The notes under the pieces were generated by a model. The model worked only from the letters and a program-made list of their open reading frames with translations, did not search any database and was not told where the DNA came from. Shown here piece after piece: positions 8,953 to 18,045 of a DNA stretch of 64,000 nucleotides. Source of the DNA: GCA-2718815 sp963578105 (lineage in GTDB: Bacteria; Planctomycetota; Planctomycetia; Pirellulales; Pirellulaceae); the NCBI GenBank assembly GCA_963578105.1, contig CAUZBP010000014.1, positions 16,279-80,278 of the forward strand, read 5' to 3'. Both the position numbers and the translations under genes were made by a program. The stretch's first letter is position 1; each line of letters opens with the position of its first letter.

Positions 8953-9936
8953 ATGGCGACAGTACAACGCATCTTAGTGACTGGAGGAGCAGGGTTTCTG
9001 GGCTCCCATCTGTGCGAACGCCTGGTAGCAGCCAGGCAGGATGTCATTTGCCTGGACAATTTTTTTACCAGTCAAAAAAGCAACGTCGCCCACCTGCTCG
9101 ATCAGACTAATTTCGAGCTCATACGGCACGACATCACGCTGCCCATCTGGTTGGAAGTCGACCAGATCTACAACCTCGCCTGTCCTGCCGCACCCGGCCA
9201 TTACCAATTCAACCCGATCAAAACAATGAAAACCTCCGTGATGGGAGCCATCAACGTCCTGGGAATGGCAAAGCGTTGCGGGGCCAAAGTGTTGCAGGCA
9301 TCCACGAGCGAGGTCTACGGTGACCCGGAAGTCCACCCACAGCCCGAAACTTATCGAGGCAGTGTCAACCCCATAGGTCCACGCGCCTGTTACGACGAAG
9401 GAAAGCGGGCAGCCGAGACGTTGTTCATGGATTATCGTCGGATGAACGGTCTGAACACGTGCATCGTCAGGATCTTCAACACCTACGGACCCCGCATGCA
9501 TCCGTTCGATGGCCGGGTGGTCTCGAATTTCATTTGTCAAGCCATCGCGGGCAACGACATCACCCTATTTGGCGATGGTAGCCAAACACGGTCCTTCTGT
9601 TACCGGGATGATCTGGTAACGGGACTGATCAGTGCCATGAACGCCAGTGAGGATTTCTGCGGCCCGGTAAACTTGGGGAACCCGGGTGAATTCACCATTC
9701 GCGACTTGGCCAATTTGGTGATTAAACTGTCAAATAGCCGTTCAAAGATTGTCCACAAGCCGCTTCCGGAAGACGACCCGATGCGACGTAAGCCCGACAT
9801 TTCCATGGCCCACAGAGAATTAGGTTGGGAACCCAGCATCCCATTACACGAAGGGCTGCAGAAAACCATTGAGTGGTTTCGTTCCATCGACTTAGTCGCG
9901 TTTCGCCCACCAACACCCAATTACGAAGCATCTTAA
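8953..9936 (+). CDS. uxs: UDP-glucuronate decarboxylase (UDP-xylose synthase)
   Basis: This extended SDR enzyme converts UDP-glucuronate to UDP-xylose with bound NAD. The glycine motif GGAGFLG lies near the N-terminus, and the catalytic pair is Tyr147/Lys151 in ACYDEGKRAAE. The LACPAAPGHYQFNPIKTMKTS segment and RIFNTYGPRM are typical of bacterial UXS. I used the ATG at 8953, which gives 327 residues; an earlier in-frame start at 8875 would overlap the dehydrogenase by 62 bp and adds no family sequence. The preceding dehydrogenase looks specific for UDP-GlcNAc rather than UDP-glucose, so the source of UDP-glucuronate is not in the window. Confidence 0.92.
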   Translation: MATVQRILVTGGAGFLGSHLCERLVAARQDVICLDNFFTSQKSNVAHLLDQTNFELIRHDITLPIWLEVDQIYNLACPAAPGHYQFNPIKTMKTSVMGAINVLGMAKRCGAKVLQASTSEVYGDPEVHPQPETYRGSVNPIGPRACYDEGKRAAETLFMDYRRMNGLNTCIVRIFNTYGPRMHPFDGRVVSNFICQAIAGNDITLFGDGSQTRSFCYRDDLVTGLISAMNASEDFCGPVNLGNPGEFTIRDLANLVIKLSNSRSKIVHKPLPEDDPMRRKPDISMAHRELGWEPSIPLHEGLQKTIEWFRSIDLVAFRPPTPNYEAS

Positions 9937-9953
9937 GAAAAATCGCTGAAAAC

Positions 9954-9973
9954 GAGCGTCGGCGGAAACGCTC
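9954..9973 (-). terminator. Possible terminator between convergent genes
   Basis: A 6-bp stem, GAGCGT (9954-9959) pairing with ACGCTC (9968-9973), sits between the stops of the UXS gene (plus strand) and the flippase gene (minus strand). Read on the minus strand, the hairpin is followed by two short T-rich runs. It fits as a modest terminator for the flippase transcript. Confidence 0.35.
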
Positions 9974-9983
9974 CCGGCAGACC

Positions 9984-11510
9984 TCAGGCCCGGTTCTTGA
10001 CAGCGATTCGCCCGACAGCGTTCAACAAAGAACTGCGCAGGTCCCGCGGCAGAACCAACAGAAAGAACAGACCAAACGCGGTCGATCCCAAAATACCAAA
10101 CAGCGCCAAAGACCCGAAGGTCGCCTGCTGGAGCATCATACGACCACCGATGTAAAGCAACGGCACAAAAATCCCTGGTAGCAACAAATATTCGCAGGTC
10201 TTGCGATAGTAATGCAGCAACGTCACCTCCAGCGCCTGGGCGGCAACCCAGCTCACAGCAATCATTTTGAAAATACAGTTCAACACAACGTACAGGACAA
10301 GAAGTCCCTTCAGGTCGAACCAACAAAGCACCGGAATCCCGACTCCCACCAAAAGAACACCTTGAATCATGTTAATCATTGCATACTGACGATTCTTGGA
10401 CACTCCAAACAGCAAAGTTAAGGTGGCCACCTGGAGAGATTCAAAAAACGTTCCGATGAACCCGACCTGGACCAACCATGTGATCAGTGTCAGAGAGGAA
10501 TGATTGCCGATCCAACACTTCAGAAATGGTCCGCAACAGACCATTCCCATCACTGTAAAAAAGACAGCCAACCCGCAGGCATATCGATGAATGATGAAAA
10601 ATGCACGTCGAAGACCCTCGGAATCTCCGCTGCCTTCTTTACTACTGAGCACCGGAGTTGCCGCACCGCAGAGGGCGATCACAAATTGAGACGGCAAGTA
10701 AAAGATGCGCTCAGCGATCGCAAAAGGCTCGACAGCCTTCATGGTGTGGACGAACGCAATCATGAGGGAACCCGACTGAAAACGAAGCAGGTTGCTCACT
10801 TGGGCCGAAAAGGAAAAAACTGAATATTTGAACATCTCCCGGGTCTTATCACGAGAAACGTGGGTCCAATGCAGTAAAAGACGCCCATGGACACGCTGGG
10901 CCAAGCCATAGAAAACAACTGACTTCAACAAGTTCCCGACGGCGTGTACAGCAACAACGCTGATCAGTTTACCGCCGCAGATGAGGGCAATGTACATCCC
11001 GACTGCCACCAGGATCCGGACGATACTTTCTACCAGTGCCAACAAGTCATGTCGCACGTAAGCCATTAAAGTACCCACAAAGCATCTGGAAACCATGGTT
11101 AACGAGAAGGTGATTCCCGCCAGGCCAAAGGCCACCCGATACCTGTGAATCTCAACCGGATCATTCCAGATCCATGAACAACTGACGACAATCACCAGCG
11201 TGACAATCAGGGCAACGCAACTTAACACCGCAAACAACCAGAAGGCACTGCAGATGTACTGGTCCGCTCCTTGAGGGTCATTGGCTCCATGACTGCGGGA
11301 AACAAAGCGAATGACGGCCGAACTTAAGCCCAAATCCAACAGGGTGAAGTAGCCCAGAAAGCCACCAATGACCGCCCAGGCCCCGAACATCTCCGGACCC
11401 AAATGCTGGACCATGACCGGAACAAGCACGAAGCCAACGACCACGATTAGCACTTGGGAAATCGCGCGAAAGACGCCGCCAAACAGCAATCTGCGTCCAA
11501 CGCTATTCAT
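9984..11510 (-). CDS. Polysaccharide flippase (Wzx/MATE-like)
   Basis: This multi-pass inner-membrane protein moves lipid-linked oligosaccharide repeat units across the membrane. The 508-residue protein begins with MNSVGRRLLFGGVFRAISQVLIVVVGFVLVPVMVQHLGPE, the usual Wzx opening, and shows about 12-14 hydrophobic segments. The pattern FGAWAVIGGFLGYFTLLDLGLSSAVIRFVS matches Wzx helices 2-3. It faces the UXS gene tail-to-tail. A sulfotransferase gene lies 146 bp upstream on the same strand, consistent with one operon for a sulfated glycan. Confidence 0.88.
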   Translation of the reverse strand: MNSVGRRLLFGGVFRAISQVLIVVVGFVLVPVMVQHLGPEMFGAWAVIGGFLGYFTLLDLGLSSAVIRFVSRSHGANDPQGADQYICSAFWLFAVLSCVALIVTLVIVVSCSWIWNDPVEIHRYRVAFGLAGITFSLTMVSRCFVGTLMAYVRHDLLALVESIVRILVAVGMYIALICGGKLISVVAVHAVGNLLKSVVFYGLAQRVHGRLLLHWTHVSRDKTREMFKYSVFSFSAQVSNLLRFQSGSLMIAFVHTMKAVEPFAIAERIFYLPSQFVIALCGAATPVLSSKEGSGDSEGLRRAFFIIHRYACGLAVFFTVMGMVCCGPFLKCWIGNHSSLTLITWLVQVGFIGTFFESLQVATLTLLFGVSKNRQYAMINMIQGVLLVGVGIPVLCWFDLKGLLVLYVVLNCIFKMIAVSWVAAQALEVTLLHYYRKTCEYLLLPGIFVPLLYIGGRMMLQQATFGSLALFGILGSTAFGLFFLLVLPRDLRSSLLNAVGRIAVKNRA

Positions 11511-11656
11511 CAGAGCGATCCGATCATGTATTTACCATACCACAACATTGATTGTAGCCGACCATCCTGATTCAAATGTCGAGTAACACTGCCAGAACCG
11601 TCGCGAGTTCATTCTGAGAAGCACGACAGACAACGAACCGGAGATGCGAACCGGTT

Positions 11657-12520
11657 TCAGCTCAGTGTCGTTTCCGCTTCATCGGAGCGGGACGCGGGAA
11701 CATCCGAAAGCTCGTCCAACCAGCTGGCATCCTGTTCATAGCCCAAGTCAATGAGTGTCTGGCCACAAAGCTGGTGAAAGACTTCACCCGCACTCCGTGT
11801 AAAGTGATTTCTCCAATCACCGACAATTCCTTTGCGGTAGAACGAAAATGGGTCAGACTTGCCTTGTTGGCGACCGCTGATTTTCTGAAATGAAAATTTT
11901 TCGATGGTCGCCCGTAGGCGTTCCCTCTCCACCGGCTCGTTTGTGTGGACAGGAAGAATCCTGGCCAGCGCACCTTCACAGTCTTCGCTGAGTTGCTCGT
12001 AGCTGATGGGAACCACGTTCGGACGATCAAACGCCCATTGTTTCACATGGTCAGCCCAGGAAATCTTACATCCAAACGGCGTTTTAACCCAACATCGAAT
12101 AAACTCAGGAAGATTCAGGGCGCAGTTTGCCGGAGTGATGTCGCCAATCTGCAAGTTTCCGAGTCGCTTTGCATAATAACGGCGTTCACCTGGCTGTTCC
12201 GACACAAGACCTCGCAGGCAAAAAAAATACATCGACAGGCACACATCACGGCCGTCCCGAAAGATGTAGTAAACTCGTCGGAGTCTTGGCGAGTAGCCCC
12301 AGTGATTGTGTAAAACTGCAGCACAGCCGTAGGGAAACACGCTGTGGCTAGGAAATGGTAAACGCAGATAGTCTGCAATCATGCCACCTAACCAATTGCC
12401 ACCCGAACGAGGATATTCCGAAATATAATAGAACGGAAACGACTCTCCCCAGAACATGCCAATCAACTTGGTGGTCCGCAAACCCATAATATTTAAGTGC
12501 CTGCGTATGGACAGTCCCAT
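11657..12520 (-). CDS. Sulfotransferase domain protein
   Basis: A PAPS-dependent sulfotransferase, probably modifying a polysaccharide or glycolipid. The 5'-phosphosulfate loop is visible in SEYPRSGGNWLGGMIADYL, and the 3'-phosphate motif in YIFRDGRDVCLSMYFF. I used the ATG at 12520, giving 287 residues. A GTG at 12586 in the same frame would add 22 residues that lack family similarity. The C-terminal part (KISGRQQGKSDPFSFYRKGIVGDWRNHFT) resembles the RxGxxGDWxN segment of cytosolic-type sulfotransferases. It precedes the flippase on the same strand. Confidence 0.85.
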   Translation of the reverse strand: MGLSIRRHLNIMGLRTTKLIGMFWGESFPFYYISEYPRSGGNWLGGMIADYLRLPFPSHSVFPYGCAAVLHNHWGYSPRLRRVYYIFRDGRDVCLSMYFFCLRGLVSEQPGERRYYAKRLGNLQIGDITPANCALNLPEFIRCWVKTPFGCKISWADHVKQWAFDRPNVVPISYEQLSEDCEGALARILPVHTNEPVERERLRATIEKFSFQKISGRQQGKSDPFSFYRKGIVGDWRNHFTRSAGEVFHQLCGQTLIDLGYEQDASWLDELSDVPASRSDEAETTLS

Positions 12521-13011
12521 GCTAGTGTTTAAATTCCTTTCGTACGACGATCCGAAATTTGGAGGCTTCGCTATTGCTTCGGTCACCTCGCTGGGCGCAC
12601 GTTAGAAATTCACGCCTCGGCCTATCGCAAAGCCCACCATGCGAGCCCCAGTCAGCCAGCCCATGAAGGACGCCCACGAAACAGCCGTCGCAGTTCGACC
12701 CCGGTTCGTGTAACGGCATAGAGTTCTCCGGAAGGTGCGCAGGTCGCCCGAATTGCTATACAAGGTTCACGAACCACGTTCCAGAGGTTAAAGTATGCGT
12801 GCGGCATCATGGGATGTCAACAGTCGACGCTTGACCAGCGCACATGGCCCTGGTGACATCTCAAACCATGGTTTTGTAGCTTCCACTTGGCGGAACATTT
12901 CCCTGTTTCATTTTGACTTAAGAGACTCGCTGGCCGGGCGAGAAGTCGTGTCTTACACCGGGATGAAGTATAAAAAGAGGTTAACGTGTCCTATCGCGAT
13001 GAATTGACCAA
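12521..13011. other. Divergent intergenic region
   Basis: This separates the minus-strand sulfotransferase from the plus-strand epimerase operon and should hold both promoters. A TATAAA box is visible at 12969-12974, 38 bp before the ATG at 13012, but no convincing -35 element accompanies it. A plus-strand open frame at 12795-13007 shows no domain and is not supported. Confidence 0.45.
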
Positions 13012-13884
13012 ATGCATATTACCGTAACAGGTGCAGCGGGATTTCTAGGTAGTTACTTACTACGAGCACTGACACAAGAAGTCCCTCACGCACAGATAAC
13101 AGGTGTCGATTTACGCCCTCCCCAGTCACCAATCCCGGGGGTCAAATATTCGTCTGAACTTGTACCAACAGAGTTGATATTTCACTTGGCGGGAAAGGGA
13201 GACATTGCCTCGTCCGTGGAGGATCCGCAAACTGATTTGGAAATCAATGCCCGATTAACCCTACAAGTCCTGGAGTCGTTACGTGCTGGAATAGGCTCCA
13301 GAGTGGTTCTAGCATCCTCCTGTTCAGTCTACGGAGCCGCCGACAGCCCGGTTCGTGAGAATCAAGAGCCACGACCCATTTCGCCCTATGGTGTCAGTAA
13401 ACTTGCCGCCGAACATTACGTACGTGTCTACCACCACCTACATGGAATCGATGGCCGTATCGCCAGAATTGGCAATCCGTATGGACCAGGTCAACGGCGA
13501 CTGGTGATCTACGACCTGGCAAGACAGGCACTCCGGCAAGGAGCACCTTTACAGCTGCGAGGTGACGGCACGGAAGTGCGCGATTTTGTTCATGCCATGG
13601 ACGTGGCCCGAGGACTGATTGCCGTTGGTCTGCACGGTGAACCGGGCGAAACGTATAACGTGAGTGCTGGCCAGCCGACCTCCGTGTTCGACGTCGCCAA
13701 GTTAATCGCCGTGGCCGCAGGTTTACCCCAGGAATCCGTTCAGATTTCCAACCAGCCAGAAACCGGAAAGGTCCGTGAGTTTTACCCTTCCATTGAAAAG
13801 CTGAAGAGCTTAGGCTTTCACCTCATGCAGCCCATTGAACAGGGAATCGTAGAAACCGTGAACTGGGCAAGGAACAACCCATGA
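13012..13884 (+). CDS. NAD-dependent epimerase/dehydratase (extended SDR)
   Basis: A nucleotide-sugar epimerase or dehydratase of the extended SDR class. TGAAGFLG forms the dinucleotide loop near the N-terminus, and Tyr126 with Lys130 (YGVSK) is the catalytic pair. The segment RIGNPYGPGQRR and the FVHAMDVARGL block are typical of GalE/WbpP-like enzymes. At 290 residues it is slightly shorter than average. The reaction cannot be fixed from sequence. It is the first gene of a four-gene operon: its stop overlaps the start of the LegB-type gene by 4 bp (ATGA). Confidence 0.83.
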   Translation: MHITVTGAAGFLGSYLLRALTQEVPHAQITGVDLRPPQSPIPGVKYSSELVPTELIFHLAGKGDIASSVEDPQTDLEINARLTLQVLESLRAGIGSRVVLASSCSVYGAADSPVRENQEPRPISPYGVSKLAAEHYVRVYHHLHGIDGRIARIGNPYGPGQRRLVIYDLARQALRQGAPLQLRGDGTEVRDFVHAMDVARGLIAVGLHGEPGETYNVSAGQPTSVFDVAKLIAVAAGLPQESVQISNQPETGKVREFYPSIEKLKSLGFHLMQPIEQGIVETVNWARNNP

Positions 13885-14870
13885 AGTGGTCGGGAGCTAA
13901 GGTCATGGTGACGGGTGCCGGTGGCTTCATCGGTAGTCACTTGTGCGAATTGCTGGTCCGTGAGGGAGCAGAGTTGACGGCATTCGTCAGATACACCTCA
14001 CGCGGAGGCTGGGGGTTGTTGGACCTGGTGGAACCTGAAATCTCCCAGAACATTCAAGTAGTAACGGGTGATTTGCGCGACCCGGAGGCGGTGCGCAATG
14101 CTGTCAGAGGTCAGGAAACCATCTTTCACCTGGGTGCACTGATTGCGATACCTTATTCTTACCAGCATCCAACCGAAGTCGCCCAGGTCAACGTTGTGGG
14201 TACGCTCAACGTACTCAACGCCGCCCGGGAATTTGACATTTCCCGCATGGTGCACACCTCAACCAGCGAAGTCTACGGTACCGCCCAAACCGTCCCAATT
14301 AGCGAGAGCCATCCGCTTTCCGCACAATCTCCCTACAGCGCCAGTAAGATCGGTGCGGACGCGCTGGCCATGTCGTACCATTGCTCGTTCGGCTTACCCC
14401 TGGCCACGGTTCGTCCGTTCAATACTTACGGGCCACGGCAGTCTGGTCGCGCCGTGATTCCCACGATCATCGGACAGGCCCTGAACGCAAGCCGGATCAA
14501 ACTGGGAGCACTGACTCCCACCCGCGACTTCCTATTTGTCAAGGACACCGTGGCTGGTTTTCTGGCCGTGGCACACTGTGATTTAGCCATCGGAAAAACG
14601 GTCAACCTGGGGACTGGCAATGAGATCAGCATTGGGGATTTAGCCGCGAAAATTGTTGAACGAACAGGCTGTGACGTTCCCATCGAAAGCGAAGAGGAAC
14701 GCATACGACCAGACAACAGTGAGGTGTTTCGGCTCGTGTGTGATGCCGAACGGGCAAAAAACTGGACGGGCTGGGAACCCACGTACAGCCTGGATGCGGG
14801 GCTGGACGAAGTGATTGATTTCATGAGATCTCATCCGCACTGGACCAAAATCCGCCAGTACGAGGTTTAA
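13881..14870 (+). CDS. legB: NAD-dependent 4,6-dehydratase, LegB type
   Basis: This extended SDR resembles LegB and related nucleotide-sugar 4,6-dehydratases, which form the 4-keto-6-deoxy intermediate of dideoxy and amino sugars such as legionaminic acid or bacillosamine. Features are VTGAGGFIGSHL at the N-terminus, the signature GALIAIPYSYQHP, STSEVYGTAQTVPI and Tyr152/Lys156 in YSASK. RPFNTYGPRQSGRAVIPT and LGALTPTRDFLFVKDT are close to LegB wording. The usual aminotransferase partner (LegC) is absent from the window. A nucleotidyltransferase gene follows with a 2-bp gap. Substrate (UDP- or GDP-linked) is not decidable here. Confidence 0.85.
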   Translation: MKWSGAKVMVTGAGGFIGSHLCELLVREGAELTAFVRYTSRGGWGLLDLVEPEISQNIQVVTGDLRDPEAVRNAVRGQETIFHLGALIAIPYSYQHPTEVAQVNVVGTLNVLNAAREFDISRMVHTSTSEVYGTAQTVPISESHPLSAQSPYSASKIGADALAMSYHCSFGLPLATVRPFNTYGPRQSGRAVIPTIIGQALNASRIKLGALTPTRDFLFVKDTVAGFLAVAHCDLAIGKTVNLGTGNEISIGDLAAKIVERTGCDVPIESEEERIRPDNSEVFRLVCDAERAKNWTGWEPTYSLDAGLDEVIDFMRSHPHWTKIRQYEV

Positions 14871-14872
14871 TC

Positions 14873-15565
14873 ATGCATGCCGTGATTTTGGCCGGGGGTG
14901 AGGGACAACGGCTGCGTCCTTACACAGCTATTCTTCCCAAGCCGCTCATGCCTTTACACAATCAGCCGATTTTAGAGATTATCGTCGGTCAGCTCAGAGA
15001 CGCCGGATTCGATCGGTTCACCTTTGCAGTTGGTTATTTGGCTGGCCTGATTCAGGCGTACTTCGCCGATGGCAATCGATTTGGCGTCTCCATCGACTAT
15101 TCTCTCGAAGAACAATCTCTGGGCACCGCAGGCCCTTTGAGCCTGCTGGAAAACCTGGACGACCATTTCCTTGTCATGAACGGTGACATTCTCACGAACC
15201 TGGACTACACCAAGTTCATGGAGACGCACCAAGCCTCAGGTGCCCTCGCCACACTCGCCGTCTTTGAAAAAGAAGTACCTATCTCACTCGGGGTTTTGGA
15301 CATCGATGACGATTCCAACATCGTCAACTACACGGAGAAACCAACCTTGTACTATCCGGTCTCGACAGGCATCTATTGCTTTCGAGCGGAAGTTCTTGAT
15401 CACTTGGAGAAAGGTGTTCATTGCGATCTTCCGACCTTGGTTACCCGTTTAGTAGCGGCCGGTGAAACCGTTCGGGCTTATCGCTTTGACGGCCTCTGGC
15501 TGGACATAGGCCGTCCCGAGGATTACGAGATTGCTTTGGAAGAATTCGACAAAGGTGCTCTCTGA
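14873..15565 (+). CDS. Sugar-phosphate nucleotidyltransferase
   Basis: An NTP-transferase that activates a sugar 1-phosphate with an NTP. The motif AGGEGQRLRPYTAILPKPLMP is the nucleotide-binding loop with the catalytic Lys, followed by FLVMNGDILTNLDY, the metal-binding Asp region. At 230 residues it is the short, single-domain form, without a C-terminal left-handed helix. A GAGG lies 6 bases before the ATG. It lies between the LegB-type gene (2 bp) and a GT4 gene whose ATG overlaps its TGA by one base, so translation is probably coupled. The NTP and sugar used are unknown. Confidence 0.88.
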   Translation: MHAVILAGGEGQRLRPYTAILPKPLMPLHNQPILEIIVGQLRDAGFDRFTFAVGYLAGLIQAYFADGNRFGVSIDYSLEEQSLGTAGPLSLLENLDDHFLVMNGDILTNLDYTKFMETHQASGALATLAVFEKEVPISLGVLDIDDDSNIVNYTEKPTLYYPVSTGIYCFRAEVLDHLEKGVHCDLPTLVTRLVAAGETVRAYRFDGLWLDIGRPEDYEIALEEFDKGAL

Positions 15566-16752
15566 TGGCGCCGGTTCCGATTCTATCTGTCCAGGTTCAC
15601 CACAAGCGAGGTGGGCCATCAATCCAGCACATCAATTTCCTTAAAGCGATTGATCCGAGTCGTTTCGCGATGCATGTGCTGGTAGTTCAATCGCATGAAA
15701 TGCGGGAACAGTATGACCAGGTCGCAGCGTCGGTCATCACGATGCCTCATATGCCCACAATTCCCCGTTCCAAATCTCCCCTTTCGATTGCTCGCTACTT
15801 TGCTCAGACAAGAACCATGGCGCGACAAATTTCCCAAGTGGCAAAAGACGTTGACGCTCGAATTATTCACTCGTTCTCTGAAGCATTTCCGGCACCGCTT
15901 CTGGCTGCACAGCAACTACATCTACCCTCGATGGTTCACATTCTGGGGATGAGCATCTTTCAACCGCGGTGGGTTGGGAAAATATGGACGCGTTATTTCT
16001 TGAATCGGGCGACACGGATTGTCGGCTGTCAGCAACTGATCGCCGATGAGGTGCGACGGACAGGTGTCGCCCCGGAGAAAATTCTGGTGATCTACAACTG
16101 CATCGATCCGAGTACCGTTCGTGAGCAGGCGCAGACTGACAGACCACACGAACTTTCCGGTGATGGTCTGAAAGTGGGCATGGTTGCCGAGATGGACCGG
16201 CGCAAGGGCCATCTGAATTTCGTGACAGCTGCAGCCCATGTCACCCAGCAGCTGCCGGGTGTTACCTTTTATTGCATGGGAAACACCTCTGGCAATGACT
16301 TGTATTTGTCCGAAATCAAGGCGAAGATTGCCGAACACGACCTGTCAGATCGTGTTCACCTTGTCGGACGCGTGGATAACATGGGAGCATGGATTCAAGC
16401 CATGGACGTCTACTGCATTCCCTCTCTGAGCGAGGCTTTGTCTGTTGCCGGACTGGAAGCAATGGCATTGGAACGGCCTCTTGTAGTAACCCGCGTCGGA
16501 GGAAATCCTGAAGCTGTCATCGACGGTCAAAATGGATTGATTTGCGCAGCGGCAGACCCGAAAGATTTGGCAGACAAGCTATTAACCGTCCTGCACAACG
16601 AGCCATTGCGTACTCAATTCGGCCGGAACGGACGTAACCGAGCCGATGAATTGTTCAGTGTCGGGAGCAATGCACAAAAACTGCAGTCTGTGTTCGAAGA
16701 ACTGAATTCTCCAGTCGGTGATAACCTTCCTCATGGAACAGGGATCACATGA
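15565..16752 (+). CDS. Glycosyltransferase family 4
   Basis: A GT-B fold retaining glycosyltransferase, expected at the cytoplasmic side of the inner membrane, building the polysaccharide repeat. The C-terminal domain shows VAEMDRRKGHLNFV (the lysine/arginine segment that contacts the donor phosphates) and the EX7E pair in SEALSVAGLEAMALERP. At 395 residues it is typical for GT4. It is the last gene of the tight operon that starts at 13012. Donor and acceptor are not predictable. Confidence 0.88.
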   Translation: MAPVPILSVQVHHKRGGPSIQHINFLKAIDPSRFAMHVLVVQSHEMREQYDQVAASVITMPHMPTIPRSKSPLSIARYFAQTRTMARQISQVAKDVDARIIHSFSEAFPAPLLAAQQLHLPSMVHILGMSIFQPRWVGKIWTRYFLNRATRIVGCQQLIADEVRRTGVAPEKILVIYNCIDPSTVREQAQTDRPHELSGDGLKVGMVAEMDRRKGHLNFVTAAAHVTQQLPGVTFYCMGNTSGNDLYLSEIKAKIAEHDLSDRVHLVGRVDNMGAWIQAMDVYCIPSLSEALSVAGLEAMALERPLVVTRVGGNPEAVIDGQNGLICAAADPKDLADKLLTVLHNEPLRTQFGRNGRNRADELFSVGSNAQKLQSVFEELNSPVGDNLPHGTGIT

Positions 16753-16840
16753 AGCACACCATGATTGACACCTTTACCCCTCCGCCTGGATTTCATAATG
16801 ATCCTATTTGTCAGGAACAATATGGATTCAGGTCCACAGG

Positions 16841-16848
16841 CCCCCCCC
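16841..16848. repeat. C8 homopolymer in an intergenic gap
   Basis: A run of eight C residues lies between the GT4 gene and the SDR gene (16753-17025). It does not fall in a gene I can support, so phase variation through frame switching is unlikely, although a promoter-spacing effect is possible. Confidence 0.6.
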
Positions 16849-17025
16849 GGAAGAGAAAAGAACCATTGGGAAACTACGTCGTAACATCATTAGTTTATTC
16901 TTAGATGACCGAACTGATCAGACACACCGAATCGTGACCGATCTACTTCCCGTGAGGACTTGTCCTCTCCGCATCATGATTACTATTGGTCGATGAGACC
17001 CAGCAATTCTTCGAGGAGTGTCCGG

Positions 17026-17736
17026 ATGACAGACAGCCGAGTCGTACTCATTACCGGGACGAGTAAAGGCATAGGCGCGGATCTCGTAAAACACTTCGCA
17101 ACTCATGAAGGCGAGTCGTTTCAGGTGGTGGGATGTAGTCGTCGCGAGGTCGATTACCAATTTGAAACTTATGAACATTATTGTCTGGATGTTGTGGACG
17201 AAGTGGCTGTAAAAAAGATGTTTTCCGAGATTCAACAGCACCACGGCCGACTCGACATTCTAATCAACAATGCAGGCATTGCTTCGATGAATCATTGTTT
17301 ACTGACGCCGTTGAGCACTGTCCGCCAAATCTACGACACAAACGTTATCGGAACATTCCTGTTCTGTCGGGAAGCGGCCAAACTGATGCAAACGGGCTCA
17401 AGAGGTCGAATTGTCAATTTCGCAACCGTTGCCACTCCACTACGACTGGAGGGTGAAGCCATCTACGCATCTTCGAAGGCAGCAGTCGAAAGTCTCACGC
17501 AAATCCTGGCTCGCGAACTGGCGGAATTCGACATTACGGTCAACGCAGTTGGTCCCACACCGGTCAAAACAGATCTCATCCGCTCGGTACCGCAGGAGAA
17601 AATGCAACAACTGATCGATCGACAGGCGATTCGTCGGTATGGAGAATTCAAAGACATTCAGAACGTCATCGATTTCTTTATCCTGCCTGAAAGCGATTTC
17701 ATCACCGGCCAGGTCATGTTCCTGGGTGGAATCTAA
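17026..17736 (+). CDS. SDR family oxidoreductase
   Basis: A classical short-chain dehydrogenase/reductase of 236 residues. TGTSKGIG is the cofactor loop, NNAG the structural motif, and YASSKAA supplies the catalytic Tyr and Lys. The ATG at 17026 is preceded by GAGGAG; the frame's upper start at 16960 would add 22 residues without SDR similarity. It resembles 3-oxoacyl-ACP reductase-like or sugar dehydrogenases, and the sequence does not decide which. It follows the GT4 operon after a 273-bp gap that contains the C8 run. Confidence 0.85.
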   Translation: MTDSRVVLITGTSKGIGADLVKHFATHEGESFQVVGCSRREVDYQFETYEHYCLDVVDEVAVKKMFSEIQQHHGRLDILINNAGIASMNHCLLTPLSTVRQIYDTNVIGTFLFCREAAKLMQTGSRGRIVNFATVATPLRLEGEAIYASSKAAVESLTQILARELAEFDITVNAVGPTPVKTDLIRSVPQEKMQQLIDRQAIRRYGEFKDIQNVIDFFILPESDFITGQVMFLGGI

Positions 17737-18045
17737 CCGCATCGCCAAATCATCGCAAAGCGAGTTAGCAGACGAGCACCCGCCAATGTTGTCCAATCTC
17801 AAGGGCGCCAACGAACGCCACGCGTGGCGGAGTCAACTGGATAGCCAACGGAAACTACCTATTTCGACTGTGTGGTGCTAAACCCCAGCGGCGTTACATG
17901 TACCGGTCCAGAAGTCAAAACAGCGTCATTGACAAACCCGGACGCGCGTCTCGGAGCCACCCCGCGAATTAGCCAGGGAAAACACTTTGTACCGCAAAAG
18001 AAATTGAGTGAGACATTCCCCTCAAACTTTACATCGGGTACGAAA
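17737..18045. other. Intergenic region between convergent genes
   Basis: The SDR gene (plus) and the small secreted gene (minus) converge here. Short frames on both strands lack any recognisable content. No clear intrinsic terminator was found. Confidence 0.4.

Noticed and set aside
12795..13007. Plus-strand 70-codon frame before the epimerase operon
   Set aside because: No domain and it lies in the expected promoter zone of the operon.
16841..16848. C8 tract as a phase-variation switch
   Set aside because: It is outside any supported coding sequence, so frame switching does not apply.
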